From Paenibacillus plantarum (GTDB lineage: Bacteria > Bacillota > Bacilli > Paenibacillales > NBRC-103111): a DNA stretch of 64,000 nucleotides. The notes under the pieces are model-generated. The model was not told the origin of the DNA, made no database searches, and saw nothing but the letters and a program-made list of their open reading frames with translations. Position numbers and translations under genes: made by a program. This document shows, piece after piece, positions 16,886-25,361 of the stretch (within the stretch, counting starts at the first letter, position 1; every line of letters begins with the position of its first letter). The stretch is taken from positions 806,001-870,000 of the forward strand of contig NZ_WHNY01000075.1 in the NCBI RefSeq assembly GCF_013141695.1. Direction: 5' to 3'.

Positions 16886-17803
16886 ATGAGAACAGGACTC
16901 CTGTATCGCATGAGATCCAAGAAAGCGCTGTTATTCATGATCGCGCCGGCTGTGATTTACTTCTTGCTGTTCAGCTATGTACCGATGGCAGGCATTGTGC
17001 TGGCTTTCAAGCAGTATCGCTATGATTTAGGAATAATGGGGTCCCCATGGGTAGGTTTGGACAACTTCAAGTTCTTCTTTCTGACAGGAGATGCCTTCCG
17101 AGTAACCAGGAACACACTGCTGTACAATGCGGCATTCATTTTGATTAATAATGGATTGCAAATTATTGTCGCCATCTTCATGGCGGAGATCGGGTCCAAG
17201 CTGTTCCGTAAAACAGCGCAAACGGTTATGTTTTTACCTTACTTCTTATCCTGGGTGGTCGTAGGGGCGGTTGCTTACAATTTGTTTAACTACGAGCATG
17301 GAACCGTAAACACACTGCTGCGTGCGTTGCACATTCCTGAATTAGATATCTATACAACGACGGAGTATTGGAAATATATCTTGGTCTTCTTCTCGGCTTG
17401 GAAAGCAGTGGGGTATGGTGCCGTGTTCTATATGGCTTCCATTCTGAGCATTGACCGTGAGACGTATGAAGCAGCCGAAATCGATGGAGCCAACGTGTTC
17501 CAGCGCATTCGATATATCACCTTACCATCACTTCGACCAACGATTACAATACTTGTTCTATTAGCGATTGGCGGCATTTTCCGTGGTGATTTCGGATTGT
17601 TCTATCAACTTGTGGGTAATAACGGTCTGCTGTATGAAACGACAGATGTCATTGACACTTATGTATATCGCTCACTGCTGGTCAATAATGAAATCGGTAT
17701 GTCCTCTGCGATCGGTTTCTACCAATCCATTCTGTGTTTTGTAACCATCATGGTGACGAATTTCCTAGTACGTAAATCCGATAAAGATAATGCGTTATTC
17801 TAA
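16886..17803 (+). CDS. Carbohydrate ABC transporter permease, LplB/YteP type
   Basis: 305 aa, six TM helices. The EAA loop is visible as YEAAEIDGANVFQRIRYITLPSLRPTI (split by motif: EAAEIDGA then LP). The N-terminus RSKKALLFMIAPAVIYFLLFSYVPM is typical of LplB-like permeases working with a YtcP-like partner. GGGGGAAAGG precedes the ATG. First gene of the ABC operon; the ATPase (MsmX-like) is not encoded here and is probably shared. Confidence 0.93.
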   Translation: MRTGLLYRMRSKKALLFMIAPAVIYFLLFSYVPMAGIVLAFKQYRYDLGIMGSPWVGLDNFKFFFLTGDAFRVTRNTLLYNAAFILINNGLQIIVAIFMAEIGSKLFRKTAQTVMFLPYFLSWVVVGAVAYNLFNYEHGTVNTLLRALHIPELDIYTTTEYWKYILVFFSAWKAVGYGAVFYMASILSIDRETYEAAEIDGANVFQRIRYITLPSLRPTITILVLLAIGGIFRGDFGLFYQLVGNNGLLYETTDVIDTYVYRSLLVNNEIGMSSAIGFYQSILCFVTIMVTNFLVRKSDKDNALF

Positions 17804-17830
17804 ACTTACAGCAACTTGCGAGGTGGAACT

Positions 17831-18730
17831 ATGAGTACGACCAGTTTGAAAAAGAGTCAAATCGATCAACGAATCTTGGATGCGGTTGGCTATGTCTTTA
17901 TAGCAGTGATATGTTTGGCCTGCTTGATTCCGTTCTTGCTCATCATCAGTGGCTCATTAACGAGTGAGTCATCAATTACTAGCGATGGGTTTCGCTTATG
18001 GCCAAAGGAATTTTCGTGGGATGCCTACACCTTCGCGCTCAAGCATCCACAGCAATTTGTGAGCTCGTATGTGTTGACCATCACTTTAACGGTGACAGGT
18101 ACAGTTGTCGGATTATTTATTTCCGCGATGGCTGCATATGTGCTGCAACGTCAGGATTTTGAATGGCGCAGCGGATTTTCATTCTTCTTCTACTTTACGA
18201 CGCTGTTTAACGGTGGACTTGTACCCTGGTATATCTTAATGGTTAACTATTTACACATGAAGAATACGTTCTGGGCGCTGCTTGTCCCGCCATTGTTAAA
18301 TGTGTTCTATATTATCATCTTACGAACGTTTCTACGCAGCATTCCGGATGCGATTACCGAATCTGCCAAAATCGATGGAGCAGGGGATTTCACGATCTTC
18401 GTGCGATTGATTATCCCTTTGGCTAAACCCGGTCTAGCTACGATTGGCTTGTTCACCGCGCTGAATTATTGGAACGATTGGTTTAACTCGTTGCTGTTTG
18501 TGCAGAATGAGAAACTGTACACCCTGCAATATTTACTTTATAAAATGCTAGGAAATCTCGAAGGGATTCGCAAGGTTATGGCGATTACCGGTATGCAGGT
18601 AACTGACTTGCCTGGCGAGAGTTTGAAAATGGCCTTAGCCATTCTTGTCACGGGACCGATCATTTTCTTGTATCCGTTCGTACAGCGTTATTTCGTTCAA
18701 GGCTTGACGGTTGGAGCTGTAAAAGGGTAA
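17831..18730 (+). CDS. Carbohydrate ABC transporter permease, YtcP type
   Basis: 299 aa, six TM helices. EAA-type motif ITESAKIDGAGDF followed by RLIIPLAKPGLATI. The YFVQGLTVGAVKG C-terminus is the usual ending of MalG/YtcP-like permeases. ATG 17831 is preceded by CGAGGTGG; a TTG 15 nt upstream is less likely. It pairs with the upstream permease. Confidence 0.93.
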   Translation: MSTTSLKKSQIDQRILDAVGYVFIAVICLACLIPFLLIISGSLTSESSITSDGFRLWPKEFSWDAYTFALKHPQQFVSSYVLTITLTVTGTVVGLFISAMAAYVLQRQDFEWRSGFSFFFYFTTLFNGGLVPWYILMVNYLHMKNTFWALLVPPLLNVFYIIILRTFLRSIPDAITESAKIDGAGDFTIFVRLIIPLAKPGLATIGLFTALNYWNDWFNSLLFVQNEKLYTLQYLLYKMLGNLEGIRKVMAITGMQVTDLPGESLKMALAILVTGPIIFLYPFVQRYFVQGLTVGAVKG

Positions 18731-18742
18731 AAAAGGGTAGCC

Positions 18743-18762
18743 CCGGGAATTCCAATTCCCGG
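18743..18762 (+). repeat. Intercistronic stem-loop between permease and binding-protein genes
   Basis: CCGGGAATT and its exact complement separated by two bases, without a T run. Hairpins in this place in sugar ABC operons commonly stabilise the binding-protein mRNA; that role is inferred. Confidence 0.5.
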
Positions 18763-18802
18763 TTTATCATAACTTATCTATCATTTATAAGGGGAGAATA
18801 AC

Positions 18803-20368
18803 ATGGCAAACACGAAGAAATTAGCCACACTCAGTCTGGCATCCTTATTTGCGATGGGAACTGTACTGACAGCTTGCAGTACCAAAGAAGCATCGCCTTC
18901 TCCAAGTACATCTGTGGTTCCACAAGCAAGCGCTTCCGCTACTGCAGTTGCTAATACGGGTATTGACACAAGCAAGGAAGTTAAGCTGAAAACGGTTCTG
19001 TTAGGCTCCAAGCCAAAGGCTTTTGATGAGGTATATGGGGAAGTCAATAAATTAATGAAGCAAAAGATTAATGCCACACTCGACATTAGCTTCTTGGATT
19101 GGGGCGAATATCAACAGAAATATCCTTTGATGTTTGCTGCGAATGAAGATTTCGATCTTGTCTTCTCAGCGACGTGGTCCTATTATGCCCAGCAAGCTAC
19201 GAAGAATGGTTTCATGCCTTTGACGGAAGATCTGATCAAGAAATTCGCTCCTAAAACATGGGCCGAGGAGCCGAAGGTTGCTTGGGAGCAAGCGAAAATC
19301 AACGGGAAAATTTATATGATTCCACAGAACAATTTTGAATACAGCTATCATATGATCGGTATTCGTGGTGATCTGCGTCAGAAGTATAATTTACCTGAGC
19401 TGAAAACGTATGATGATTATGTGAATTACTTGAAAGTAATCTCAGAGAAAGAGAAAGATTTCAAGCCAAGCATTGGGGTAAGTGAGTTTAACTCAGTAGA
19501 GTTGATTCAGCCGAACGAGTGGAATTTTGTCGTACCGCAGCTGCCTATCGTGTATAAAGTAACAGAAGCAACAGGTAAGCTGTTTAGTTATGTAGATACA
19601 CCAGAATTCGCTACATTCTCTAAGAAAATGTTCGATACCCAGAAGACCGGTGCATGGTCCCGTGATGCGATTGCGAACAAAGTAGATAAGACGCAAGCTT
19701 TCAAAGATGGTAAATTAGCATCTGTTGAGTGGAACCTTGGTACTCTGCTGCGTACGAAATCCGAAATGCAAACGACGCATCCGGATTGGAAAGTTGAGCT
19801 ATACGATCTAAGTGCAGACAAGAAACGTCTATCCAATCCATTCATCAACAATGGGATGTCCATTCACGCGGGTTCCAAGAACTATGAGCGCGCATTGATG
19901 GCGATTGACCTTCTTCGTTATGACCCGGAAATTCATGATTTGACGAACTATGGCATCAAAGGCAAGCATTATGAGCCAGTAGGCAAAGATCAATTCAAGC
20001 CTCTACCTGCCTCGGCTGATTTCCCGCCATCGGGTACAGATCCATGGGGCTGGAACTCATTGAATGAGCGTCTGGATTCGACGGTAGCTGAAGAGACAAT
20101 TAAATTCACAGAGAACTGGAAGAAAACCGTAACGGTTAATCATCCATTGGAGACATTTACGTTCGATGATTCCAAAGTGAAAAATGAAGTTGCCGCTGTC
20201 AGTAATGTGATGGAAACTTATGGTAAACCGTTATTCTACGGCTTAGTTGATCCTAGCGATGCTGGACATGGTTTGCAAATTTTCAAAGACAAGTTGAAGC
20301 AAGCAGGCATTGATAAGATTGTGGCTGAAATGCAAAGCCAGGCTGATCCTGTGATCGCTAAAAAGTAA
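18803..20368 (+). CDS. Extracellular sugar-binding lipoprotein, LplA type
   Basis: 521 aa. Lipoprotein signal with lipobox LTAC, lipidated Cys25. A Ser/Pro/Ala-rich linker follows, then a cluster-C solute-binding protein of the LplA group with a C-terminal DUF3502-like region (MQSQADPVIAKK ending). It delivers an oligosaccharide to the two upstream-encoded permeases. AAGGGGAG precedes the ATG. Likely induced by the adjacent YesMN pair. Confidence 0.92.
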   Translation: MANTKKLATLSLASLFAMGTVLTACSTKEASPSPSTSVVPQASASATAVANTGIDTSKEVKLKTVLLGSKPKAFDEVYGEVNKLMKQKINATLDISFLDWGEYQQKYPLMFAANEDFDLVFSATWSYYAQQATKNGFMPLTEDLIKKFAPKTWAEEPKVAWEQAKINGKIYMIPQNNFEYSYHMIGIRGDLRQKYNLPELKTYDDYVNYLKVISEKEKDFKPSIGVSEFNSVELIQPNEWNFVVPQLPIVYKVTEATGKLFSYVDTPEFATFSKKMFDTQKTGAWSRDAIANKVDKTQAFKDGKLASVEWNLGTLLRTKSEMQTTHPDWKVELYDLSADKKRLSNPFINNGMSIHAGSKNYERALMAIDLLRYDPEIHDLTNYGIKGKHYEPVGKDQFKPLPASADFPPSGTDPWGWNSLNERLDSTVAEETIKFTENWKKTVTVNHPLETFTFDDSKVKNEVAAVSNVMETYGKPLFYGLVDPSDAGHGLQIFKDKLKQAGIDKIVAEMQSQADPVIAKK

Positions 20369-20376
20369 GTGTGTGG

Positions 20377-20408
20377 ACCGCTTCCTGTGTGCAGGGGGCG
20401 GTTTTTTG
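20377..20408 (+). terminator. Rho-independent terminator of the ABC operon
   Basis: An 11-bp stem (20377-20387 with 20392-20402, including G-T pairs), a 4-nt loop and TTTTTT. Confidence 0.85.
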
Positions 20409-20414
20409 GTTGGG

Positions 20415-20443
20415 CGAGATAGTCGAAATAATCGACTATCTCG
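20415..20443. repeat. Perfect 11-bp inverted repeat
   Basis: CGAGATAGTCG (20415-20425) and its complement CGACTATCTCG (20433-20443) with an A/T loop and no T run. It could be a protein-binding site or a second structure after the terminator. Confidence 0.4.
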
Positions 20444-20493
20444 GTTGGAACGGGCGCCGGCGGGGATTCGCCCATTCATGAATATTTTAGACA

Positions 20494-20520
20494 ACATAAC
20501 ATATGTTATGTAAACAAATA
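20494..20520 (-). promoter_or_regulatory. Operator candidate, copy 1 (upstream of the lipoprotein gene)
   Basis: An 18-bp perfect palindrome, ACATAACATATGTTATGT (20494-20511), with a 9-bp AT-rich extension. The 27-bp site recurs inverted at 21973-21999 with 24 of 27 positions identical. It is 69 bp upstream of the gene at 20590. Confidence 0.5.
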
Positions 20521-20589
20521 CTCAATAGAAGGAATTCACAAACTCTATATGGAATATATATACATAAATTATAAAAGAGAGGAAGAGCC

Positions 20590-21243
20590 ATGACACATCG
20601 GATTTTTAAATGTTTTAGACTATCTCTTGTGATAACCATGCTAACGTTATTGACAGTTGGTTGTTCAGAATTATTTGATTATAAACCAAGTCTTAAAGCT
20701 AATGAAATAGCTCTTACACCTGTCGAGTTGTTCAAGGGGGATGGCGCTAAATTTAAGCCATTTATGGGCGCTATGTCGGGAGCATTTCAATTACGTTATC
20801 ACGGTACGAAACCACATGCAACGCTGGATATTGATATTTGGCGGAACGGAAAGAAAGAGAAGACGATCGGGGCAATTGGCGATTTGTTCTTTCAGACACA
20901 AGCGGAAAATAGTAAAGAACTGGAGGTCATCATCTCCATAGATAAAGTAGAAATAGAGGGGCAAGCTGCTCTAAACACGATAAAAGTGGGTTTGCGATCT
21001 CATTCAGGATCAAATATAGCTGTTTTTACCGCTCCATGGGATAATAAACTGAATGCTATAGGTCTGATTGAGAATAGTGAACCCCGTATCTTTAACACGA
21101 ATGAGTCCGTTCATGTCTGGGGAATGCATGCGACGAGTACGAATGAAATTCGTACATCTGATTTCTCACCTGAAGCGCTAAGCAGGATTGAATATGCGAT
21201 TATGTTCACCTTGCGTTTTGATGAAATAGACCAAAAAAGCTGA
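20590..21243 (+). CDS. Uncharacterised lipoprotein, 217 aa
   Basis: A lipoprotein signal peptide with LTVGC (Cys25) is clear. The mature part is beta-rich, without transmembrane helices, and contains TLDIDIWRNGKKEKTIGAIGDLFFQT and a late VHVWGMHAT segment. No family recognised. GAGAGGAAGAG precedes the ATG. A terminator follows. The palindromic site upstream suggests dedicated control. Confidence 0.75.
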   Translation: MTHRIFKCFRLSLVITMLTLLTVGCSELFDYKPSLKANEIALTPVELFKGDGAKFKPFMGAMSGAFQLRYHGTKPHATLDIDIWRNGKKEKTIGAIGDLFFQTQAENSKELEVIISIDKVEIEGQAALNTIKVGLRSHSGSNIAVFTAPWDNKLNAIGLIENSEPRIFNTNESVHVWGMHATSTNEIRTSDFSPEALSRIEYAIMFTLRFDEIDQKS

Positions 21244-21273
21244 ATTAGGGGAACCCTAAAATCAGCTTTTTTT
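21233..21273. terminator. Bidirectional rho-independent terminator
   Basis: AAAAAAGCTGA pairs with TCAGCTTTTTT, with an inner GGG/CCC stem; it lies between the convergent lipoprotein and FMN reductase genes. Confidence 0.85.
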
Positions 21274-21297
21274 CACATTCTTTTGCTTAGATAGGAA

Positions 21298-21855
21298 TTA
21301 ACGTAATGTCTTCAAAGCTCCGCTCCAAGCAATGACTTGATCAAACATGGTGTTCGCAGCGGCATCCTGACGCGGATTGGGCTTGAGCACTGTGAAGTTC
21401 TCAAAATCAGTAAAGAGGGATAAGGTTACCTGAGCACGTACGCCGGCAATATGTAATTCAGCTAAGATGAGTCTTAGGTTCTCTGCAGCACGCGCTCCAC
21501 CCGTACCTCCACCATAACTGACGATTCCAGCTGCTTTATCTTTCCATTCATTGTATAGGAAATCTAGCGCGTTCTTCAGCGCCGCTGGAACGGCATGATT
21601 ATACTCTGGTGTCACGAAGATGTAACCGTCGTAAAACTGAATTGCTTTCGACCAGGCAATGGTATGTTCTTTCGTGTATTTCATCATCATAGGTGGATGA
21701 GGTTCATCATAAAGTGGCAAATTAAAATCGGCCAGATCGACGATCTCAAATATGGCATCCGTACGTTTGCTCGCTACTTCATGTACCCACTGAGCGACGA
21801 CTTCGCCTCTACGACCTGGGCGAGTGCTGCCGAGAATAATTCCGATTTTTAACAT
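21298..21855 (-). CDS. NADPH-dependent FMN reductase (flavodoxin-fold)
   Basis: 185 aa. The flavin phosphate-binding loop GSTRPGRRGE (residues 9-18) and the TPEYNHAVPAALKNALDF motif identify the FMN_red family. ATG 21855 has GGAGG upstream; a longer in-frame start is rejected because the RBS lies inside it. Cytoplasmic; reduces FMN or quinone-like substrates. The 27-bp site copy 2 lies 118 bp upstream of its start. Confidence 0.9.
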   Translation of the reverse strand: MLKIGIILGSTRPGRRGEVVAQWVHEVASKRTDAIFEIVDLADFNLPLYDEPHPPMMMKYTKEHTIAWSKAIQFYDGYIFVTPEYNHAVPAALKNALDFLYNEWKDKAAGIVSYGGGTGGARAAENLRLILAELHIAGVRAQVTLSLFTDFENFTVLKPNPRQDAAANTMFDQVIAWSGALKTLR

Positions 21856-21972
21856 CGTTATGGCCTCCATAAGATTAAGTATTTACGAGTAGCATAACGG
21901 TTGAATAGAATCTTGTGCAATTGAAAATACAGTTATAACAAATGTTTCCCGCGGGGGATCACTAATAAATGA

Positions 21973-21999
21973 TATTTGTTTACATAATATAAGTTAAGT
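21973..21999 (+). promoter_or_regulatory. Operator candidate, copy 2
   Basis: 24 of 27 bases match the reverse complement of 20494-20520, including a 15-base identical core TATTTGTTTACATAA. It lies in the 305-bp region 21856-22160 between the divergent FMN reductase and small membrane-protein genes; nothing else was seen in that region. Confidence 0.5.
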
Positions 22000-22160
22000 T
22001 TACTGTTACGCTAGAAATGACATTTTCGCGTCATAATAACAGATACTTTTTGAAATTTGTATGAACATGGAAGCGAATGTATATGATTTATCATACAAGC
22101 TCCTATATAATTTAGGAGAAGACATTTTGATTAGACAAAAGAAGGGTGGTCGCTTTTCTT

Positions 22161-22379
22161 ATGAATACATCCATTTACTTTGTGATATTTTCTGTTATTT
22201 TATTGTTTGGCTTATTGTCGACATTCCTCATCGGTTTTTCTCGTAAAAATCGTGAAGGGGATCAGTCCTATTTTCAGAAAACAGGCACGAAGTGGGTAAG
22301 GCTTACATCTTTGTACGTCATCTCGATTGCAGCAGGCTTATTAGCGTTGCTAGCTTTTATTCGATACTCAATTGAATAG
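22161..22379 (+). CDS. Small two-helix membrane protein, 72 aa
   Basis: Two hydrophobic helices (residues about 3-24 and 50-68) flank a charged loop GFSRKNREGDQSYFQKTGTKW. GAAGGGTGG lies 11 nt before ATG 22161; a GTG five codons upstream overlaps the RBS. A terminator follows at once. Function unknown. Confidence 0.6.
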   Translation: MNTSIYFVIFSVILLFGLLSTFLIGFSRKNREGDQSYFQKTGTKWVRLTSLYVISIAAGLLALLAFIRYSIE

Positions 22380-22392
22380 ACATACATACAGA

Positions 22393-22421
22393 AAAAAATC
22401 TCCATAACTGGAGATTTTTTT
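22393..22421 (+). terminator. Rho-independent terminator
   Basis: AAAAAATCTCC and GGAGATTTTTT around a 6-nt loop. Confidence 0.8.
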
Positions 22422-22453
22422 ATTTTGACGCGGAATAGGGAGTTATGTAGGAG

Positions 22454-22933
22454 TCATGCCGGCATCGATGGAAACGTGTTGATTTTGATAAAGTGAATCT
22501 GCAACGATCCGAAAAATGCTTTCCCTTGATTATAATGCAGCTCACATTTGTACCCATATTCACAGGCAATGGCTTGTAAGGATTTGAACCCAGGGAGCGC
22601 TCTAACCATAGTCGTGATTTGCTTCGTGATATGATTGGGTAGTTTCATAACCATCGTGGACGCATTAATGCCATCTACAACGGAGATAAAGCTAGGGAAC
22701 TCGGGTTTCTTGAGAAGTCCAAGATGGATATGATCCTCAGCAATTTGTAAGATTTCCTTATTCAAACGATTGAGGTTTAAGGTCATGTTTTTATAAAAGT
22801 AGATGCCAAATCCGATTTTGTTCGTCAATGGATTTAAGCGTTTCTTCCATTTCAGTACGTTTGCTTCCCAATAAGACTCCAGTTGATCGCTAATTCTAGT
22901 CCAGTTTAATCGTGATGTGAGAAAATTTTTCAT
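22454..22933 (-). CDS. Hypothetical protein, 159 aa
   Basis: Soluble, basic protein with an N-terminal helical segment rich in Trp and Lys (SRLNWTRISDQLESYWEANV) and a C-terminal part ending in IHFIKINTFPSMPA. TAAGGAG precedes the start. No family recognised. It is monocistronic and convergent with the 72-aa gene. Confidence 0.55.
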   Translation of the reverse strand: MKNFLTSRLNWTRISDQLESYWEANVLKWKKRLNPLTNKIGFGIYFYKNMTLNLNRLNKEILQIAEDHIHLGLLKKPEFPSFISVVDGINASTMVMKLPNHITKQITTMVRALPGFKSLQAIACEYGYKCELHYNQGKAFFGSLQIHFIKINTFPSMPA

Positions 22934-23010
22934 GCATTACTCCTTAAACAGTTAGATTTCTTACTTTAATTAAGACGTTGGAACAAGGAGTATGGTTCAT
23001 TTACGTCAAA

Positions 23011-23889
23011 CTACGCGAGTAGAATCTGAACAAAACCTTCAGCAGCTAGCGATAATTTCATATCTCGACGAACGGCTAAACCAATGCTGCGCGGTGGAAG
23101 TGGTTCCTGCAACGTGAGCTCCAAGAGAGTGCCTGATCGAAGCTCATCCTGTACAAATGACCGACTTATGAAGGCAACCCCGTAACCTAACCGTGCGAAC
23201 TCCGCTAGGAGATCAATATTCCCTAATTCAATATCTGGATTCACCGCGAATCCTTGTAATGCAAACCATTTTTCTATAGATACTCTAGTACTGCTCCCTG
23301 GCGACAAGAAGATAAGAGGTAGCCTCGCGAGTTCCTTCGTAGAGATGGAACAGTTCGTCCATTCTCGGAAATCTTCCCCAACCACGAAACAATCCTCCAA
23401 CGTCGCTATCGTGTGAATCGTCAAATCCGAATCTTCAATCGGTAGATGAACGATGGCACAGTCAATTTCACCTTCCTTTAAACGCTTCGTAATCTCGCCT
23501 GTTTTCCCGTGTGATAAACGAATCCGAATGCCTGGATATTGCCTATGATAAGCATTCAACTGAGGTAACAGGAGGTGCTTAATCAATGAATCACTTGCCC
23601 CGATCCGAATCTCACCTTGATGTAATTGCTTCAGATTGAGAAGATGCTTCTGTCCCGAATCCAGCATAGCAAAGGATTGTTCCACATAGTCAAACAGCGT
23701 GCGTCCTTCTTCTGTGAGCTCAACACCTTTGGACAGACGATGAAATAATTTAAGCCCAATTGCCTCTTCCATTTGCTTAATGGCATAGCTTACTGAGGGT
23801 TGCGTTATATGAAGTTCTTGCGCAGCTTTCGTTAGATTTCGGCATTTGGCCGTATGTAAAAAAATACGATACCATTCTAAATTGATCAT
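23011..23889 (-). CDS. LysR-family transcriptional regulator
   Basis: 292 aa. The winged helix-turn-helix is at residues 2-60 (FLHTAKCRNLTKAAQELHI then TQPSVSYAIKQMEEAIG), followed by the LysR substrate-binding domain. ATG 23889 is preceded by GAGGTGAT; an upstream extension lacks an RBS. It is divergent from aroA-aroC with a 106-bp spacer, so it probably controls that operon and itself. Confidence 0.92.
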   Translation of the reverse strand: MINLEWYRIFLHTAKCRNLTKAAQELHITQPSVSYAIKQMEEAIGLKLFHRLSKGVELTEEGRTLFDYVEQSFAMLDSGQKHLLNLKQLHQGEIRIGASDSLIKHLLLPQLNAYHRQYPGIRIRLSHGKTGEITKRLKEGEIDCAIVHLPIEDSDLTIHTIATLEDCFVVGEDFREWTNCSISTKELARLPLIFLSPGSSTRVSIEKWFALQGFAVNPDIELGNIDLLAEFARLGYGVAFISRSFVQDELRSGTLLELTLQEPLPPRSIGLAVRRDMKLSLAAEGFVQILLA

Positions 23890-23995
23890 TTGATATAGAT
23901 CACCTCTATGACAAGTTATAAATATTCCAATTTCATTTATCTCATTGAACTCATTATAATTGGCATATAGCAAAAACACAAAAGAGGTGGCGAAT
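23890..23995. promoter_or_regulatory. Divergent LysR/aroA control region
   Basis: Contains CCAATT (23927-23932) and AATTGG (23958-23963) as inverted arms and a TATAAT at 23955-23960 that could be the aroA -10 element. A LysR-binding role is inferred from the divergent layout. Confidence 0.4.
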
Positions 23996-25342
23996 ATGGC
24001 GATGCATCAACCAGATTGGGAAGCGCGGTCTCCGTGGTCGACGAATAAGGGGGAATCGGAAGTACGCATTAGTCCTCCAAAATCGAGCGTAGCAGGAACC
24101 ATCCGAGTGCCTGGGAGTAAAAGTCTGACGAACCGAGCGTTACTGATTGCCGCACTAGCTGAAGGTAAATCAACGTTAAGAGGCATTTTGAAAAGTGATG
24201 ATTCGTACTGGTGTATAGAAGCATTAACCAAGCTAGGAGTGACTGTTGTCATCGATGGAGAAACTGCTTATGTGGAAGGCTGTGGTGGAAATTGGCCCAA
24301 TTCATCTGGAGAGCTCTACATGGGGGCAGCAGGTACGGTTGCACGGTTCTTGCCGGCAGCTTTGGCTATCGGACGAGGGAAATGGACGATCAAAGGGAGT
24401 AAACGATTAAGTGAGCGACCACTCGCACCACTACTTTCGGCGCTTTCAGCGCAAGGAGCTTCGTTCAATTATTTGGAGGCGGAACACCGATTGCCTTATG
24501 AACTTGATGCTGCCGGTCTCAAAGGTGGAACCGTGAAGTTACCTGGATCAACGTCCAGCCAATTCATTAGCGGGGTATTATTAGCCGCACCTTATACGCA
24601 AACACCATTAACCATTGAGATTGAAGGAGAAATTGTGCAGAGGGATTATGTTCAATTAACCATGGATATGATGAGATCTTTTGGTATCACTCCGCAGGTT
24701 TCTGAGGACGGACAATCAATTCGCGTTCCTTCAGGGACCTATCAAGCGCAGACGTTGCAACTTGAACCAGATGTCTCAACTTGTTGTTATTTCTGGTCTT
24801 TAGCTGCATTAACCGCTGGTCGTGTAAGAATTGAAGGCATTGATGCACGGAGCAAGAGTCAGCCTGACATAGAGATATTAGATGTACTAGAGCTAATGGG
24901 TTGTACCGTTCTACGCGGCGAGAATTTCGTTGAAGTGCAGGGTACTAAGCAGCTCAAAGGTGGCTTTACACGTAGTATGAAGCAATGGTCCGATCAAACG
25001 TTGACGATAGCAGCTTTGGCTCCTTTTGCAGATGGACCGATTACACTTACCGATGCAGCTCATATTCGACATCATGAATGCGATCGTATTGCGGCGATGT
25101 GTTGTGAACTCGGCAAACTTGGCATTCATGTAGAGGAACATCAGGATGGTTTAACGATCTATCCTGGGCAACCGTTGCCTGCTTTGGTAGACTCGTATGA
25201 CGATCATCGCATGGCTATGGCTTTGACTTTGATCGGCCTAAGGGTTGAAAATATCCGTATTGTAGATCCAGGGTGTGTATCCAAGACATGTCCAGGCTAT
25301 TTCGAACAATTGTCTACATTAGGCATAGAAGTTACTTACTAA
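23996..25342 (+). CDS. aroA: 3-phosphoshikimate 1-carboxyvinyltransferase (EPSP synthase), variant class
   Basis: 448 aa. PGSKSLTNRALL (residues 39-50) holds the shikimate-3-phosphate ligands Lys42, Ser43 and Arg47. DDHRMAMAL near the C-terminus is the conserved catalytic segment. The usual LGNAGTAMRPL loop is replaced by MGAAGTVARFL (residues 109-119), so the positions equivalent to E. coli Asn94 and Pro101 are Ala and Phe. ATG 23996 follows AGAGGTGGCG. It makes EPSP in the shikimate pathway and is followed after 19 bp by aroC. A stand-alone aroA-aroC unit under LysR control is unusual for Bacilli. Confidence 0.92.
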   Translation: MAMHQPDWEARSPWSTNKGESEVRISPPKSSVAGTIRVPGSKSLTNRALLIAALAEGKSTLRGILKSDDSYWCIEALTKLGVTVVIDGETAYVEGCGGNWPNSSGELYMGAAGTVARFLPAALAIGRGKWTIKGSKRLSERPLAPLLSALSAQGASFNYLEAEHRLPYELDAAGLKGGTVKLPGSTSSQFISGVLLAAPYTQTPLTIEIEGEIVQRDYVQLTMDMMRSFGITPQVSEDGQSIRVPSGTYQAQTLQLEPDVSTCCYFWSLAALTAGRVRIEGIDARSKSQPDIEILDVLELMGCTVLRGENFVEVQGTKQLKGGFTRSMKQWSDQTLTIAALAPFADGPITLTDAAHIRHHECDRIAAMCCELGKLGIHVEEHQDGLTIYPGQPLPALVDSYDDHRMAMALTLIGLRVENIRIVDPGCVSKTCPGYFEQLSTLGIEVTY

Positions 25343-25361
25343 ATAGGAGGATTACAATCAT

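Noticed and set aside
22061-22246. 61-codon frame overlapping the small membrane-protein gene
   Set aside because: No RBS, and it overlaps the better supported two-helix protein in another frame.
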